64,000 bases of DNA from Mesodorylaimus sp. YZB2_4 (GCA_030248295.1 JASANH010000966.1:186001-250000); one strand, 5' to 3'. Shown: positions 1-13,000, numbered from the stretch's first letter. Numbers and translations are program-made. Notes: generated from the sequence alone by a model not told the origin.

Positions 1-1778
1 GTGACGCTGTTGAAGAGGATTGGAGACGGGAGCTGGCACTCCAGAATTCGATTGACCTCCACCAGTATAGGCGGCTGATTGGGAATAGGACGGCGGTGGC
101 TGCGATCCGATCACATCTGCAAAAGGCACAGCACGCATTCCTCAATAGCTTCTACCAGCCACTGCTACACCCACCTTCTAACTTTTGGGCCTGCATATGT
201 GCAGACAATAACGACGATGGAAGGTCAGGCAGAGATCCTGTATTATTCGAGATCGAAATTTGCGGGCCGGCCACTGGTTCACTCGGTTGAATACTGGAGA
301 AGAAACAGGCGATAACCTTAGCCATATCTTCCGAAATCTTACTTCACTTACTTTATATTTGGCAAATGGGGCACATTTTCGCAAGATCGTGGTCTCATGT
401 GCGCTGCACTCATGTTACCCTGCAGAAAGAAAACCACCCTGATGATCCAGGAACAGGTGAACGTAATATAAGCTTACCTTCGGGTCCAAGAAACATGCGC
501 TAGGTACTGCACCTTGACCCATTTCGCCAGGTGAACTACCTAAAGCAAACAAGGGTGCTCTGAAACTTGCAAGATCAAACTATCTATATTTGCATACTCG
601 TAGAAGCATTTGCGGAAGCTGCCGCAGACGGAGAATGTGGCGTTTGTTGCACGCCCGGCATGGTCGGATGCATGACGCTGGCGTGAATACCAGGATCCGA
701 ATGAGTTCTAAAAGGAACGAATGCACGCACGAGTCAGAACCCATCTGCAAAACCAGTCCTATTACCTTCTCCAACTCGTATCCTGCGGCGGCGAGAGATA
801 CATATGGGCGCCTTGATACTGCGCTGGGATCTAAATGCATCAAAGCCTTTAACCAAATCAAAGTGACAACACTCAGCAGCCTACTTGCTGCCCGATCTCT
901 GGACTCAATTGACGAGACGGCGACACGTTGCGAGGCGATATGCTATGGGGCGACACAGTTCTGTACGGATGATACGTATGAGAATGATGGCCGTGAACAC
1001 CCGCGCCTGGGCTTCGTTCACGAGGATGAACCATGGTCATACGAACACTCTCCGCACCGCCGCCACCGGATGGTCCCGGCCATTGACCAGCGTACATGGC
1101 CATCTGGTCTGCGGGCTAAAAACAAGGTTCATGAATGTACGGCCAGTACAAATCGAGATACGAAACGGACAATACACATGCTATATTTACTGAAGCGAAC
1201 ATTTCGAAAGATCAGTGCTCACAAAATCGAGCAATTTTGGGGCAGTTCAAAAGTATCGAGCTACCTGTACGTCAACGCAAATCAGAAATGCTCATTGCGT
1301 GCGATATACGAGTTAGGGAGACACTAAGTCCCGTGTGCTGGAAAGCTGACCACTAAACTTCGTGCAAAACATAATCAAGGACGACACTAATCAAGACATG
1401 ATCTATTCAACTATACCAACCGGCATCATATGAGGCTGTTGAGCTAACTGACAAACGTTCGGCAACGAGCCCCCAGAACGTGGCCAGCCACCTGGCGGGC
1501 ACAAATTCGGCGCCTCAACAGAAACTGGATCCCCCTAAACGGTTATTAGGTACACTGATTTGCAATTGAAAAGTCTCGAGTTAGAACAGTGTAATTCACA
1601 CATACAGTATATTGCTAAAATATAAAAAAAATTTCTGCAATAAGCAAAAAACTCTTTTACTTACCCTCGTAATCCTTGACACCTCAGCGATAATCGATTC
1701 GAATTCATTTTTTTCTTCGTTCAGCTTTCGTTGCTGAATTGCAATCTTTTCACTAAATTTACGCGGATTCCCTGCCAT
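1..1778 (-). CDS. CRTC: CREB-regulated transcription coactivator (CRTC/TORC), N-terminal part, cut by the window edge
   Basis: CRTC proteins bind the bZIP domain of CREB and move to the nucleus when dephosphorylated. Nine exons join in frame (high to low): 1778-1665, 1534-1417, 1108-885, 830-766, 707-598, 539-478, 419-352, 293-175, 116-1, giving 332 residues and running off the left edge. Residues 4-13 (NPRKFSEKIA) are the hallmark of the CREB-binding domain. Also visible are SLPNV (61-65), WRRTHSD with Ser177 where SIK/AMPK phosphorylate other CRTCs, RPRSCEN (240-246) and TGSLPDL (272-278), all in the family order. The middle is rich in Ser-Pro, and a Pro/Tyr-rich stretch follows. The C-terminal transactivation domain should lie beyond position 1. 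The gene is divergent from SUGP1. The least certain junction is 1417 to 1108, where other small exons could be used. Confidence 0.9.
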
Positions 1779-2455
1779 AATCGCAGTATGATTTATCTAT
1801 AAAAACTATAGGTATCAAGTAAAATTGACCAAAAAAGTACAATTTTTTCGTCTACCATGGGACATTAATTAATTTATGCAAATGATTGTACGTGCAGTAA
1901 TAAATTTTCGAAGACAATCACGAGGCAGAGGTCCGATTACAGTAGCCCGTACGATAAGTTACATACGGACGATATGTTAGATTTATAATCACCGTTTCAT
2001 TGAAAAGTTTAAAAAATTATTTCTCTTGAAACTTTGCCAAATTTTAGTTTAGATACCACGAAAACAAAAACTTTACACCCAACGAAACGAAGGTTCTAAA
2101 ATAAAAAAAGTGTCCGGAAGCGAACGGAACAAAACAGGTAGCACACGTAACTCATTCAACCATTTACCTCAAATAACAATGCTGCTGCAAGCGCGGGAAA
2201 ATCAAAACGTTCCTGGACTTTTCATAGAATCGCTGCATTGAAAGAAGGAATTTACGTGCGGGGAAGAAATAACAAAAGACATCTAATGTTTTTTTCTCTT
2301 TCTTTTACAGCTTTATTCGAAAACTTCAATTCGCAAATTTGGGCCATTCGGAAAATCAAAGAATGTCTGCTATTCCCGCGAAAAGGGCGGTGTAAAGTAT
2401 CGATCGATTGTGTTGACGCGCGGGCGGGTGGAGTTTTTGTCATTTTTTGTTGAAA
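1779..2455. promoter_or_regulatory. Intergenic region between divergent CRTC and SUGP1, likely holding both promoters
   Basis: This AT-rich 677-bp stretch separates the two start codons. A strong 3' splice site (pyrimidine tract ending in AG at 2309-2310) lies 146 nt before the SUGP1 ATG and could end a 5'UTR intron or accept a spliced leader. On the minus strand a weaker AG sits about 20 nt upstream of the CRTC ATG. No TATA box can be chosen with confidence. Confidence 0.4.
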
Positions 2456-5400
2456 ATGAATACGTTCAGCAACGATGGGGGCTTTCTCGAACGATTCAAA
2501 GCAATGCAACGAAAACCATCTTCGTCAGAAACGGAGCCCGCAACAAGTTCGGGAAATGGACGAGGAGGTAAGAGAAGAAATTTTGTGAAAATTACTTCTC
2601 ATAGTTCCTGAATGTCGAATTGTTGTAGGGCGACCTGCGACAGCGATAAACAGCGAGCCAACGGCAGGAATAGAAAAGAAACCGTCCAAGTAGGAGAATG
2701 AGTTTGTTTTTTACGTTTGTGTCGTTTGTTGTCGTTTTGTGTCCATCTTTTAGTAAGACGATAAAATTTACCAATGATGGCGGATTCTTGGCACGGTTTA
2801 AACAAATGCAGAAACAAGCAGCAGTTAGAGGCGATCGAAAAATGACTGGGTTTGATTCTTCCGATAGTGGTGCGATTTGGTAAGGACTTTTCTGACTGGG
2901 ATTTGGCGGGTCTCCGAGGGCATTCGGTTTACAGGTTATAGGTTTGCTTGACGTGGGAGGTAGTGTAGGGCAGTGCCTTAGGTTGTCTACTCTGGCAGGG
3001 TGTGCAGTACTGATGCCTTCATCGGTCGCGCGATACGTGGGTTCTTTCCAGAAGACGCAGAAACCCGGTGAGTTGATGCTGCAGCCTTTCACGCCTAATA
3101 AAACCTAAGCATATAGACATAGACATGCTACACCTATCGTAGCCCTTTCTTGTATCCTCGGGTCAGACCCTTCTGGCATTTGTTAGCCCCCGTTTGCACG
3201 GTAGAGAAATAGATCCAGTAGAAGAGACTGGACAAAATTATGGGGAGAAAGGAGTTATTTGATAATCATTTACTTACGAATCGTTCCTATCCTTGGTTCT
3301 CAGGTCTGCTGAGTACGTTTCAGCTCATCGTTGCCATTAGTTAAACAAGAGCCTCTCGATTCCGCTCTACTTCCTGAGGATGTTTCCACAAAACCAAAGA
3401 CAGTTTTTGACAATGCCGCTGACGAAACAGGTGAGCTATAATCTTGTTTCCCAAAATGACCCCTCTAACCATGTCTCTGCAGCTGAAATCGAACTAGATC
3501 CAAAAACTCTTGAATCCATACGAAACTTGGTTCGAGAAGTTCAAAGTGGAGGCCCATCGGCTGAAGAAAGCACGCGGTTAAAATACAAGAAGGATTCAGC
3601 TTTCTGGTAAATGCAGACCCAGATGTTGTTGCCATGATCTGCACATTATTCTTGGTCTATTTCAGGTTTCTCTATGACACGGACAGTACTGCGTACAGAC
3701 ATTATCGACTGTTGGTCGAATCGAGCGGAAGTTATGCGGGTGAGTGGAGGCAGCTCAGACATTTTTGCCTCAGACCATAGGCCTACTTGCATGCTTCAGA
3801 AAAGCTGACTGAAATTGAGGATATGAACAGACCGACGAAAACCCTCAGCCTGGGATGAGGGAGAGGACAAGTGATCCAAAAAGTAGGAGCCATTCTGTAG
3901 GAATTTTTCCATTATCCTCAGTTCCGAGTGAGACTTGTCTGGAATTCTTTCTGTCCACATCAGCCAGGCCCCAACTTCATTTGAGATATGAGTTACACAA
4001 GTGCCTGTATTCAACACGCCCATGCAAATGCAAATTTGATGTGCAAGTACTGTATTTGTGGAATTCAGGAGAATCGAGCAGTGCAACTACTGGCGATGTA
4101 AATACGAGCTCTGCTGCTGCTCCGTCTAGAAAAAGGAAAAGCCGGTGGGACACGGACGATAGAGGAAATAAAGTTGTTGCGTCTTCGCCACTCTTGGAAT
4201 CTCAACCAACCTTGCTCAAGTGCAGCGTCTCGATGCCAGCATTGGCGGGTAAGTTATTTGCATATTTCTGATAACTGTGGACAAGTATGGGCTGGGTTAG
4301 GGGGAGGAAGGGGGTAGAGATCCAATCAGATCGCCCTGGCCTGATCTGACCGCGTGTGAGACAAGTCAGGCCAGGTCAAGTTTGGGTCGAGTCGAGTGAG
4401 TGAGCTGTATGACTGTTTACATACAGCACTGCAGCCCAGATACAATTTGATCGCTTTTGCTTCCTTCCTGCTGGACCTGAGGTGGGGGGGTTCGAGAGGA
4501 AGGGCTCAATTTAGGACTGAGGAGGGGGTGGGGGAAGAGCCCTTCCCCCTACCCCCTCCTCGCCCATACTTGACTGGAGAGCCAAGTGATTCGTGTTTTC
4601 AGCATCGAGCGGTAAGCTGGAACCCGATGGGGTCAGTGTCGGCAGTACTGAAGAAGAGAGTCGGAAACAGATGTTGGAACAAGCTCAGGTATGGCAGGCG
4701 GCACGATTCATCGAGCCATGGATGACAGCGCATTGAATTTGCAGCTAAGATTAATTCAGCAAAGAATCGAGGCAAAAAGGGCTGCAATGAAGGCGAGGGA
4801 ACAAGCAGTGCTTATGGGCAAGGCCAAACCAGTGTTCGACTACGATTCCGACGAAGAGGCGGAGGATGGAACGTGGGAACATAAACTGAGGAAGATGGAA
4901 ATGGAGAAAACGAAAGGTAATTTAGCGTCTTTGGGCATGGGGAAGGCAACCCTGATGGACCGGCTGAAATGTGGTCAAGCTCCTCCCACCTCTAGGATCT
5001 CGTAGAAGGCATGCTCGACCCCAGAAAATTGTGTTTTGCAAAAAGTAGCGGAAAATATGGCTTATCGCCAAAGAGGGCGGGCAAAATGGAGCGTACGAAA
5101 ATTACCCCTTTCGTTCGGCATCCGCACCTTGGCCGCGCTATTGCTATGTTCCGGTAGCCAAGCACTTTAAAGCGCTGTGTAAGGGCACCGCACACTAGGG
5201 CTATACTAGGGTTGCACTTGCTCGCCCCACATCTTGTCCAGCTCATAGTTGTCATACGTTTTCAGTCTTGGCTGAAAAGCTAACCGAAGAGGGTGATGGA
5301 AAGCATCACATCGGACAGTTCTTGCCAGCAGATGAATTGGAAAAATTCATGTCTACTTACCAAGCAGCCAAGGATGGGCAGACGATCGACAGGTCCGAGT

Positions 5401-5795
5401 ATCAAGAAGCCAAATTGACGGAAGAAAACAAGGGCATGTGCCAAGTCAAATGTTAAAAGCTGGTTTAAAATTGGGTCTCGGTTTTAGGATTCAAACTTCT
5501 TCAGAAAATGGGCTGGAAAGAGGGCAAAGGATTAGGTGCCACTGAACAGGGTATTACGGCTCCCATAAACAAGTGAGTTGGGTGTGTGATGGGAGGAGGG
5601 GGTGCCTGGAGTCAATGCAGGCACCATTTGGTGTTTAGGGGTCGGACAACAGCTGATAACGAGGGTTTGGGCGCGTCGAGTGCGAATGAGCTGTCCGGAC
5701 AGGAGGATGTGTTCGACTTGTACCGAAAGCGAATGATGCTGGCCTATCGGTTCCGGCCGAATCCCTTGAACAATCCTCGAAGGCAGTACTACTAA
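2456..5795 (+). CDS. SUGP1: SURP and G-patch domain splicing factor SUGP1
   Basis: SUGP1 is a nuclear spliceosome factor acting at branch-site recognition; its G-patch recruits the DHX15 helicase. Exons: 2456-2567, 2629-2689, 2754-2879, 3324-3430, 3483-3606, 3666-3739, 4069-4248, 4603-4688, 4745-4916, 5266-5433, 5488-5572, 5639-5795, giving 483 residues. Visible features: two N-terminal NDGGFL motifs (residues 6-11 and 65-70), one SURP module (about 136-190), a basic RKRKSRW signal (222-228), the conserved acidic YDSDEE and GTWEH block, a G-patch (404-420 core, [17 protein letters not shown]), and the C-terminal [20 protein letters not shown] signature. Vertebrate SUGP1 has two SURP modules; only one is seen here. 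Intron 10 starts with GC rather than GT. An AATAAA lies at 6237. Introns 2-4, 6-7 and 9 are large for this gene; intron 7 carries a dispersed repeat. Confidence 0.95.
4336..4575 (+). repeat. Dispersed repeat A, copy 1, in SUGP1 intron 7
   Basis: It shares long near-identical blocks with 9408-9660 in VAC14 intron 3: the GAGTGAGTGAG segment, a TATGACTGTT segment, the block ACAATTTGATCGCTTTTGCT with the following CTTCCTTCCTGCTGGACC, a G-run, and a closing GCCCATACTTG. No coding capacity or terminal repeats are seen. Confidence 0.85.
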
Positions 5796-7003
5796 GGGCT
5801 GTTGGTCTAGCGCGTAAGAGGGGCGGGATCTCGCTTTATGCTGTGACTGGTGGGCGCTGATTCGTAGTCGATAGCCTCTGCTTCTTGAGCTATTTTTTGG
5901 AATTGTGATTGTCTGTGGTCTTGGTTTGGTACTTGACCTGTTATTTTATAAATTTGCTATTTTTTGGTGGGGAGTTAATTGGGGTTGTTGACTTGACTCG
6001 ATGTGGGGTGGTCGATGGTTAGTGGTTTCGGGATGGCAGCGCCAGTATGCAACCAGCGTGGTTCCTTTCGACGACGAGTGGAATTAGATTGGCCGACCAG
6101 GTGGTGGGCGTGGATTGGTAAGGAGGTGATTTTGGTGATGAAACCTTCATCCTGGCGATGTTCCCGCTACTGCATGGTCCTATCTTCGGCGTCTTTCGGG
6201 GATGCATTGACGATCTTCAGGCCATACTCCATCAGTAATAAATATTCTACATATTTCTGTGGTTCAAGTTCATAAATTTTGTGTTTCAGCATTAGCCGGA
6301 TGGTGCCATGTACGTCGCGATAAGGGCTTGTCGATATTGTGATTTTGAGCGAATAAACGGAAAGAGTGGTAAGCAATGAATTCTGTTCGTGGTTTTGATT
6401 GTAGGTCTGGTTTGGGCAGATGTTGGAAAAATAGATGAATTTTTAAGCTGGCGGGTGAATGACTTGGTATTGATATGCAATTATAAGGGAAATTTTAAAT
6501 TTTTGGTGGCCCGAAATATTTTAGGCAGTGAAGTCTGACGATGAGTGGTGTGATCTGAACCTGCGCAAGTTACGTACATTTTAGGAAGTGATATAGACGA
6601 CAGGGAATTCTGGACTGGACGGATATCGAAAGGCCGTGAAATGTCCTTTTTGGAATCGCGTGTTCACAGGACTCCATCCCCTCTCGTTGCGTCATTCCAA
6701 GGCCATGATTGGAAATGTAATGGACGTGTTTATGTGTGGGTCTCCTTCGTTGACAAGGTTGATGTCTCGGGCTCTTACGACTAGGAGGCCTGCCTGGAGT
6801 GTCTTCTTTGATGTGGGCCATTCAGCCTGTTGCAGAAACCAAGCTGAGGAAGGAAGGGGAGACCAGTTGTTTGGGATGTAATAAATGATGGTAATTGCAC
6901 CCAGTGTTCCTTGTTGTCCATGGTTGTGTGCCGATACTGTCTGGTCTGATTCTGGTGCGGTGTGGTTGGGCAGTGATCGAAGGTGTTCCAGCAGGGTTCG
7001 ATA
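5796..7003. other. Intergenic region SUGP1 to VAC14
   Basis: The SUGP1 3' flank (AATAAA at 6237-6242) is followed by sequence in which the open frames in both strands overlap one another and show no recognisable protein. A possible splice-acceptor-like CCAG lies about 13 nt before the VAC14 ATG. Nothing else is supported. Confidence 0.5.
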
Positions 7004-10000
7004 ATGAGCGATAACACGTACGCGCCATTGTCGTCGTCGCTGGTACGCACGCTGACCGACAAGCTGTACGAGAAAAGAAAAGTGGGAGCGTTGGAAGTGG
7101 AGAAGTGAGTCGTGCTGACATGATTGGCTGATGTGAGTGGTGGTTGACTTTGCAGGATTGTCCGAGAAATGGTGTCTGGCAACCAAAGTCAGCAAGTGGA
7201 GAAAGTGCTCGGCGTTCTTGGCGATTTAGCGAGATCTCAGAATCCTCAAATGAGAAAAGGCGGTTTGATTGGTTTAGCAGCGGCGGCGATTGCTTTAGGA
7301 AAAGTATAATTTTTGTGATATGTCATTTAGGGATTACAGTTCGTTTGCTTCCAGGCGTCTTCGTCCGTGTATAGCCAGCAACTGATCGAACCCGTTCTGC
7401 AATGTTTCTCGGATCCCGATCATCGTGTTCGATATTATGCTTGCGAAAGTTTGTACAACATCGTCAAAGTGACTCGTGAATCGTCTCTGGCTCACTTCAG
7501 TCAACTGTTCGATACGTTATGCAAGGTAAGTGGTGATCAAAAGTAGAAGCATTGGGCGGGAATCGAACCCGCGCGCATTCGTGGGATGACATGATTCGAG
7601 GACTGTCATGCCAGTCGATACCGATAACTGTCTAATCAGTCGGACCCGGTTGTCATGTGATGAGGTCACATCCACTGAGTCTAATGCTCGTGCGATATGC
7701 TCCTAACAATAAGAGTTGGTTTTGCAACGGAATAGCGATCCTAGGAGAAGGAGTTCGATTCCCGCTTAACGCTCAGGTTTTTTATTAGGTCTTAATTCAT
7801 GTTTTGCTATTGCACCAGCCGAGGTCAATTGAGGACCACTGTTTTTCGATACCTATATAAGTGAGACATGAATGTATTTGTAATCAAGTATGGACAAGGT
7901 CGGCGGGGTTAGAAGGGGGGTGGGGAGGGGGAGGATCGTGAGCCACTTGTGCACGCGCATTGTTCTCGTCACCAGAGTCACTCATGCACGCCCATTTGTA
8001 CTTTCTGCGGGTGTATACATTTCTACACACACAGCTAATCGTAGCGCGGGATTTTCCTTTTTGCCGCCATCAGTCAAAAGAAAAAGGATCGTGTCAAAAT
8101 TATGACAATTTTTCATCGTAAAAGCGTCATAACGTTCGGCGTATAAGCCTGATCTTCTTTCCAGAGACGCTTGCATGACATGCAAGACAAAACGCTTTCC
8201 ATGATATCGCCAACTTCGTGGAGTGGATTTTGTACAACAAAATATGTACGACTGGTTCACGTCGTATCTGATCTTACTCGAATCAGCTCAGTTTTCAAGA
8301 ACTGCGTCATAAATTTGTCAGGAACTCCAAAGGCAGCCGCCGGATAACGATACAAGAGACAGTACAAGGCAGGCTAAGACAGCTTTGCCCAGTGTGAAAG
8401 TGCGCGTTTATTGTGAATGTCCTCAAACTGAGGTAAAATAACAAATTACGCGGCAATTTAAAATAAGATCCTTTTATTTTTTGCGCGCACGATGTTCTGT
8501 ACTTTTCCATTGCCCATGTCTTACAATAGCATGTAGAAATTACTGTACATGCGCGTGCAAAAGTGGCGCGGTTGGCGTGCACAAGTGACTCGGGTCGCTT
8601 GGACAATAGTGCGTGCACAAGTGGCACAACCCCAGAGGGAGGGGTGGGCGGTAGGAGAGATGGCTAACAAGGGAACATCGCCAACCGTCAAGTCGAATTT
8701 TGGAAAACCAAAAATTGTGACATGTTCTTGGGTACAAAAGAAAGCTCTATGCAGAATATTCGAGGCGTCTGGCCAACTGGTCAGTTCTGGTCAGCGCAAA
8801 AAGTACAGTGAAATTTTCAAATTCTGCTGGATTTTTTGGGTTTTTTCAGAAAAAAACCCTAAATCCGAGTGTTGGAAGCTTAAACTCGAAACTCCGAACC
8901 CAAAAATCTAGTTTGGAAAGAACTTTGCGTGTTTTTCTCAACGCTCAGCTTCGTTAACACACAAAAATTCGGGACTTTGGACGCTGACCGCTGCTGACCA
9001 GTTGGCCAGACCCCTCTAATATTTTGCACATAGCTTTCTTTTGCACCAAGGAACATATTACAATTTTTGGTTTCTCAAAGTTCGACTTGACGGTTGGCGA
9101 TGTTCCTTTGTAAGATGAGCGGCCAGGGAGCGAAGCGCAGCGGGTGGGGATGCGCCCCCGCCCCGCCGGAGGCGAAACTTTTAGAAATCTCTGCTTTACG
9201 CATTCTCCTGTTATGAAAGCTTTGCTTCAAAACTTTATATCCTTCAGTATTTCCTTGAGTGGAATGCCCTTCTTAGAAGCTCAGGCTAGGAACTTGGTGA
9301 GTCAAACTTTTCAGTATATACAGTGCTCACTGGGAAGAAAAAAGCGGGACAAGCCCAGGCAACGCTAGGCTAGGCTGGCTTTTCCTGTGCTATGACAACG
9401 GCATGCCCGATCTGATTGCGTTTGAGACAGGTCAGGTTTGGGTCTAGTCGAGTGAGTGAGTTGTATGACTGTTGACATACAGTACTGTAGGTTGGCTGGA
9501 CAATTGGCCTGTGCTCGGAGGCCAGGTCTTGGCCCAGCCCGGATACAATTTGATCGCTTTTGCTTCCTTCCTGCTGGACCTGAGGTGGGGGGGGGGTTGA
9601 GAGGAAGCGTTCAGTGTCTTGGGCGGCCCAACAGGGGGATTACCACCTTGCCCATACTTGCGTAACTGTCCGTCGGATGATACATTTATTGGCTTCGATC
9701 GAAGGGATCCCGGAGCACTGATACATTCCTTGTGCATGCGCATGTCACATACAGTTCATCCGTCTGACCGTCAACATTCAAGTACAGCATCGGAGGGGGT
9801 GTCTGGTGTACCTGAAAGGGGTCGTGGCCTCGTTTTTTTAGAAGGGCATGTCAGATGTTATGTGCTGACAAACCGCCAGGCCGACAGGATGGGGCAATCA
9901 GGTTTTAGTGTGTGAGTCGTATAAGAGTTGCATCTAAATTATTGCATGCATGGCCGAGTTCGCATTATTGCCTTGGGACATGCTAAAAAATGGATGTACC

Positions 10001-13000
10001 CTTTTTCAGTTGTCGGGAGACCCGGATCAAAATGTGCGCAATGGTAGCGAACTGCTCGATCGGCTATTAAAGGTAATGGACATCATGTTCGTGTTTTGCC
10101 CTATCACCAAACACAAAGATATGAGCCTCCGAGTCGAGGATCGAGGGCCGATGGTCGAGAGAGCGCATTCTACACTACACCCTTTGCCCAAATACATTCT
10201 CACAGTTTAGCGATAGGTCGGCATCACGATCCCGGCATTTGGGCTTTGGGATATATATAGGGCTAGAGCTGGAAAGTACTCTTTGATTTATCACAGCCTG
10301 CAGCAGCTTCTTCCCCAGGTAGGAACGCTGGCTGGCTTACCTACGCTTGCAGTTTCCTTAGAAGTGTCTTTTGGAAAAGTTCAAAAAGACTGTATGACTG
10401 AAAATGTGCTTTCTGAGGAAAATAGGCCTGTACGCGAAACACAGAAACATGCCGATCCCGGCTGCAACAGGCAGTATAAGACACAGCAGAGAAGTACTGT
10501 ACAGGAAAAAGGAAGCCAGAAATCTCGGTCTGTTTGGCTGTACATGCATGAAGTGAATTGGAACTCGTGTTTTAGGACATCACGACTGCCAGTGAGTCGT
10601 TTCAAGTCTCCGATTTCATGTGCCTTCTGCGTGGGCGGATTTACACAAAGAATACGAATACGAGACGATTCCTGGTCGCATGGGTGAGCATGGTTTCATC
10701 GGAGAAATTTAGGCATTTTTTCGCGTCATTGTAATTAATCTGCATTTGTTTCAGGTTCAAGCAATGTACACAGTTCCGGACATAAATCTATTACCCTATT
10801 TACCAGAAGTATTGGATGGATTTTTTCAAATTCTGGCCGACCCGGACCAGCGTATTCGAGAACTTTGCGAGTCGGTGCTGGGAGAATTTCTGAAAAGTAT
10901 CGTCGCCAAACCGGATCAAGCCGAATTGCCATTCATGGTCAACATTTTGATCGTACATGCTCAGTCGCACGGTGAGCCCACTTATTCTTGTGGATCAGTT
11001 TAGAAGAATGAGCAGTTTCTGTTTCAGATGAATTAGTACAACACATTGCCCTTATATGGTTACGGGAATTTTTATCCTTGAATGGGAGTCGAATGCTTCA
11101 GTTCGCATCCGGGTATTTGACCGCAGTTTTGCCGTGTCTGTCTTTCACCGAGGAGCAACATAAAAGTGAGTACCTGGCCTGTTTGTTGGTGTACGTATTG
11201 TACACAGAGGGGCTGATGATAGCAGGTGCTCTAGTGGGTCATTTCTGGTTGTCTCCTCAGCTGGGTACCCAGCAACCATAGGAGGAATCCCAAGGAGGGA
11301 TGACGTTGTTGATTCCGTGGGTAGTCACAGTCGTGATCAAAGCAGCAATCTCTCCGACTGGTGAAACATCATCCCAACAGGTTGCTTTGATGAGCAGACT
11401 GCTGGCTGGGTTACATCTTCGATCAGTTGCATGGGACTTTTGTTTTTCAGATATTCGTGACACGGCTCGCAGCATCAATTCCGCATTGATGAAGTTGGTA
11501 ACGGAGGATACGGACGAGATGCAGCAGTGAGTGGTTGTCTGGTATTTTGTCCAACCACTGGCCCGTATGGTTTGTTTAGGTTGCTGGATCTGCAATCGGT
11601 GGTTATGGTTCTGCAGAACTATCTCAAACACGATGCTGTGCCTACCCGCGTGGCTGTGCTGCGCTGGATTCATCACTTGTACCAAAAGATGCCAACAAAG
11701 GTCGGTTGACTCTTGGAGGGTCTTGTACCGAGGAGTAACGGCTCGTATTTTAGGCATTTCCGTTCATGGAAGAGCTGTTTCCGATTCTGCAAACTCTGCT
11801 GTCGGACACGTCGGATGAGGTAGGTCAGCCAGTGATCCTCTGCTGAAGTGATGGTCCATCTTAATTTTACAGGTGGTGCTGTTGGATCTGGAAGTGCTGT
11901 CTGATTTGTGCAGCGGCTTGGGCGGTTATAAATTGAATATCCAAAGTCTGGGATTGCCTTCTGCTGCAGAAGCTGCGTTGAAAGGCTCGTCTCCGTATTT
12001 TGTCAAGTTTGTCATCAGTCTTTTGGATGCGTTTAGAAAAGATACGTCGCTGCTAGTGGAACGTGGATCGTTTATTATTCGGTAAGGTGTGGTTTCGTGT
12101 TCTTGAATTCTCGTCTAGGATTTCCGTTTTAGACAACTTTGCGTTTTGCTAAAGGCCGATGAGATATTTCGGGCTGCGTCGGTGCTGTTGGAATTGGAAC
12201 AAGATCTACAATTTACATCTCACATGGTGCAGACATTGAATGGGATCCTGTTGACAGCCACCGAACTGTTCCCGTTGCGCAATCAACTGAAAGATCTGGA
12301 CAGTCAGAATCAAGTAAGTGTGGCATTCTACATTGGATAGATTCTGGCGGAGCCTAGCATTCTGTGCGGGGCTTGGAATTCAAGTTAGAGTACTGTAAAG
12401 TACCGCAGAGTACTCCTAACCTGTTACCCTGGGGCTCCCTGGGATTACCCTGTCTCTGTCTGGGGGTTACCATGTGGCTACAGCATTTCAACGGGCCCCA
12501 ACCTGGGATACAAGTGAGGGGGCGCATGGGATTTCAAGCAGGTCGTGCATAAAAGTGCTCATTATTCGGCCGTTGTACTGTACTGGCATTTATGCATAAT
12601 AATGGGCATTTTTGTCGCTAAGCAATAAAAATAAAGAGAGGAAAAATTATGAAAGGATGCTCAGGATGTATCATTATGAGATACCCAGATTTCACAGCAG
12701 CTCAAACCTCTGGGGTGCAGGCGAGTACAGTATGGCGAGTTTGGTTTTAGCACACGCGGGAACTATTCGTGACGCTGTACAAGTGCTGGGCGCATCAGCC
12801 AGTGGCTTTGGTGGCGTTGTGTTTGCTGACGAAGAATTATGTTCATGCGGCCCAGCTGATACAATTGTTGTAAGTGGTGGGTTTTGATTGTGCAGTTGGG
12901 TGCTCATGGGAAATCCTGCTCTAGTGCTGATATTGAAATAACTGTGGACTTCCTGACAGAAGTGGATAAACTAATTCAATTAATCGAATCACCAATTTTC

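Noticed and set aside
706-766. A 21-nt intron in CRTC ending at a TGCAG
   Set aside because: It is too short for a nematode intron and breaks the frame. A 58-nt intron ending at TTTTAG restores WRRTHSD.
590-1327. Plus-strand frame of 245 codons
   Set aside because: It lies opposite the CRTC exons, whose minus-strand translation matches the CRTC family in order. The plus frame is a shadow.
7553-7625. tRNA gene on the minus strand
   Set aside because: The T arm is perfect, but no matching acceptor stem or seven-base anticodon loop could be built.
7304-12750. VAC14 split into two genes by the 2.5-kb intron
   Set aside because: Exons on both sides align to one VAC14 protein in order, and splice phases match, so it is one gene.
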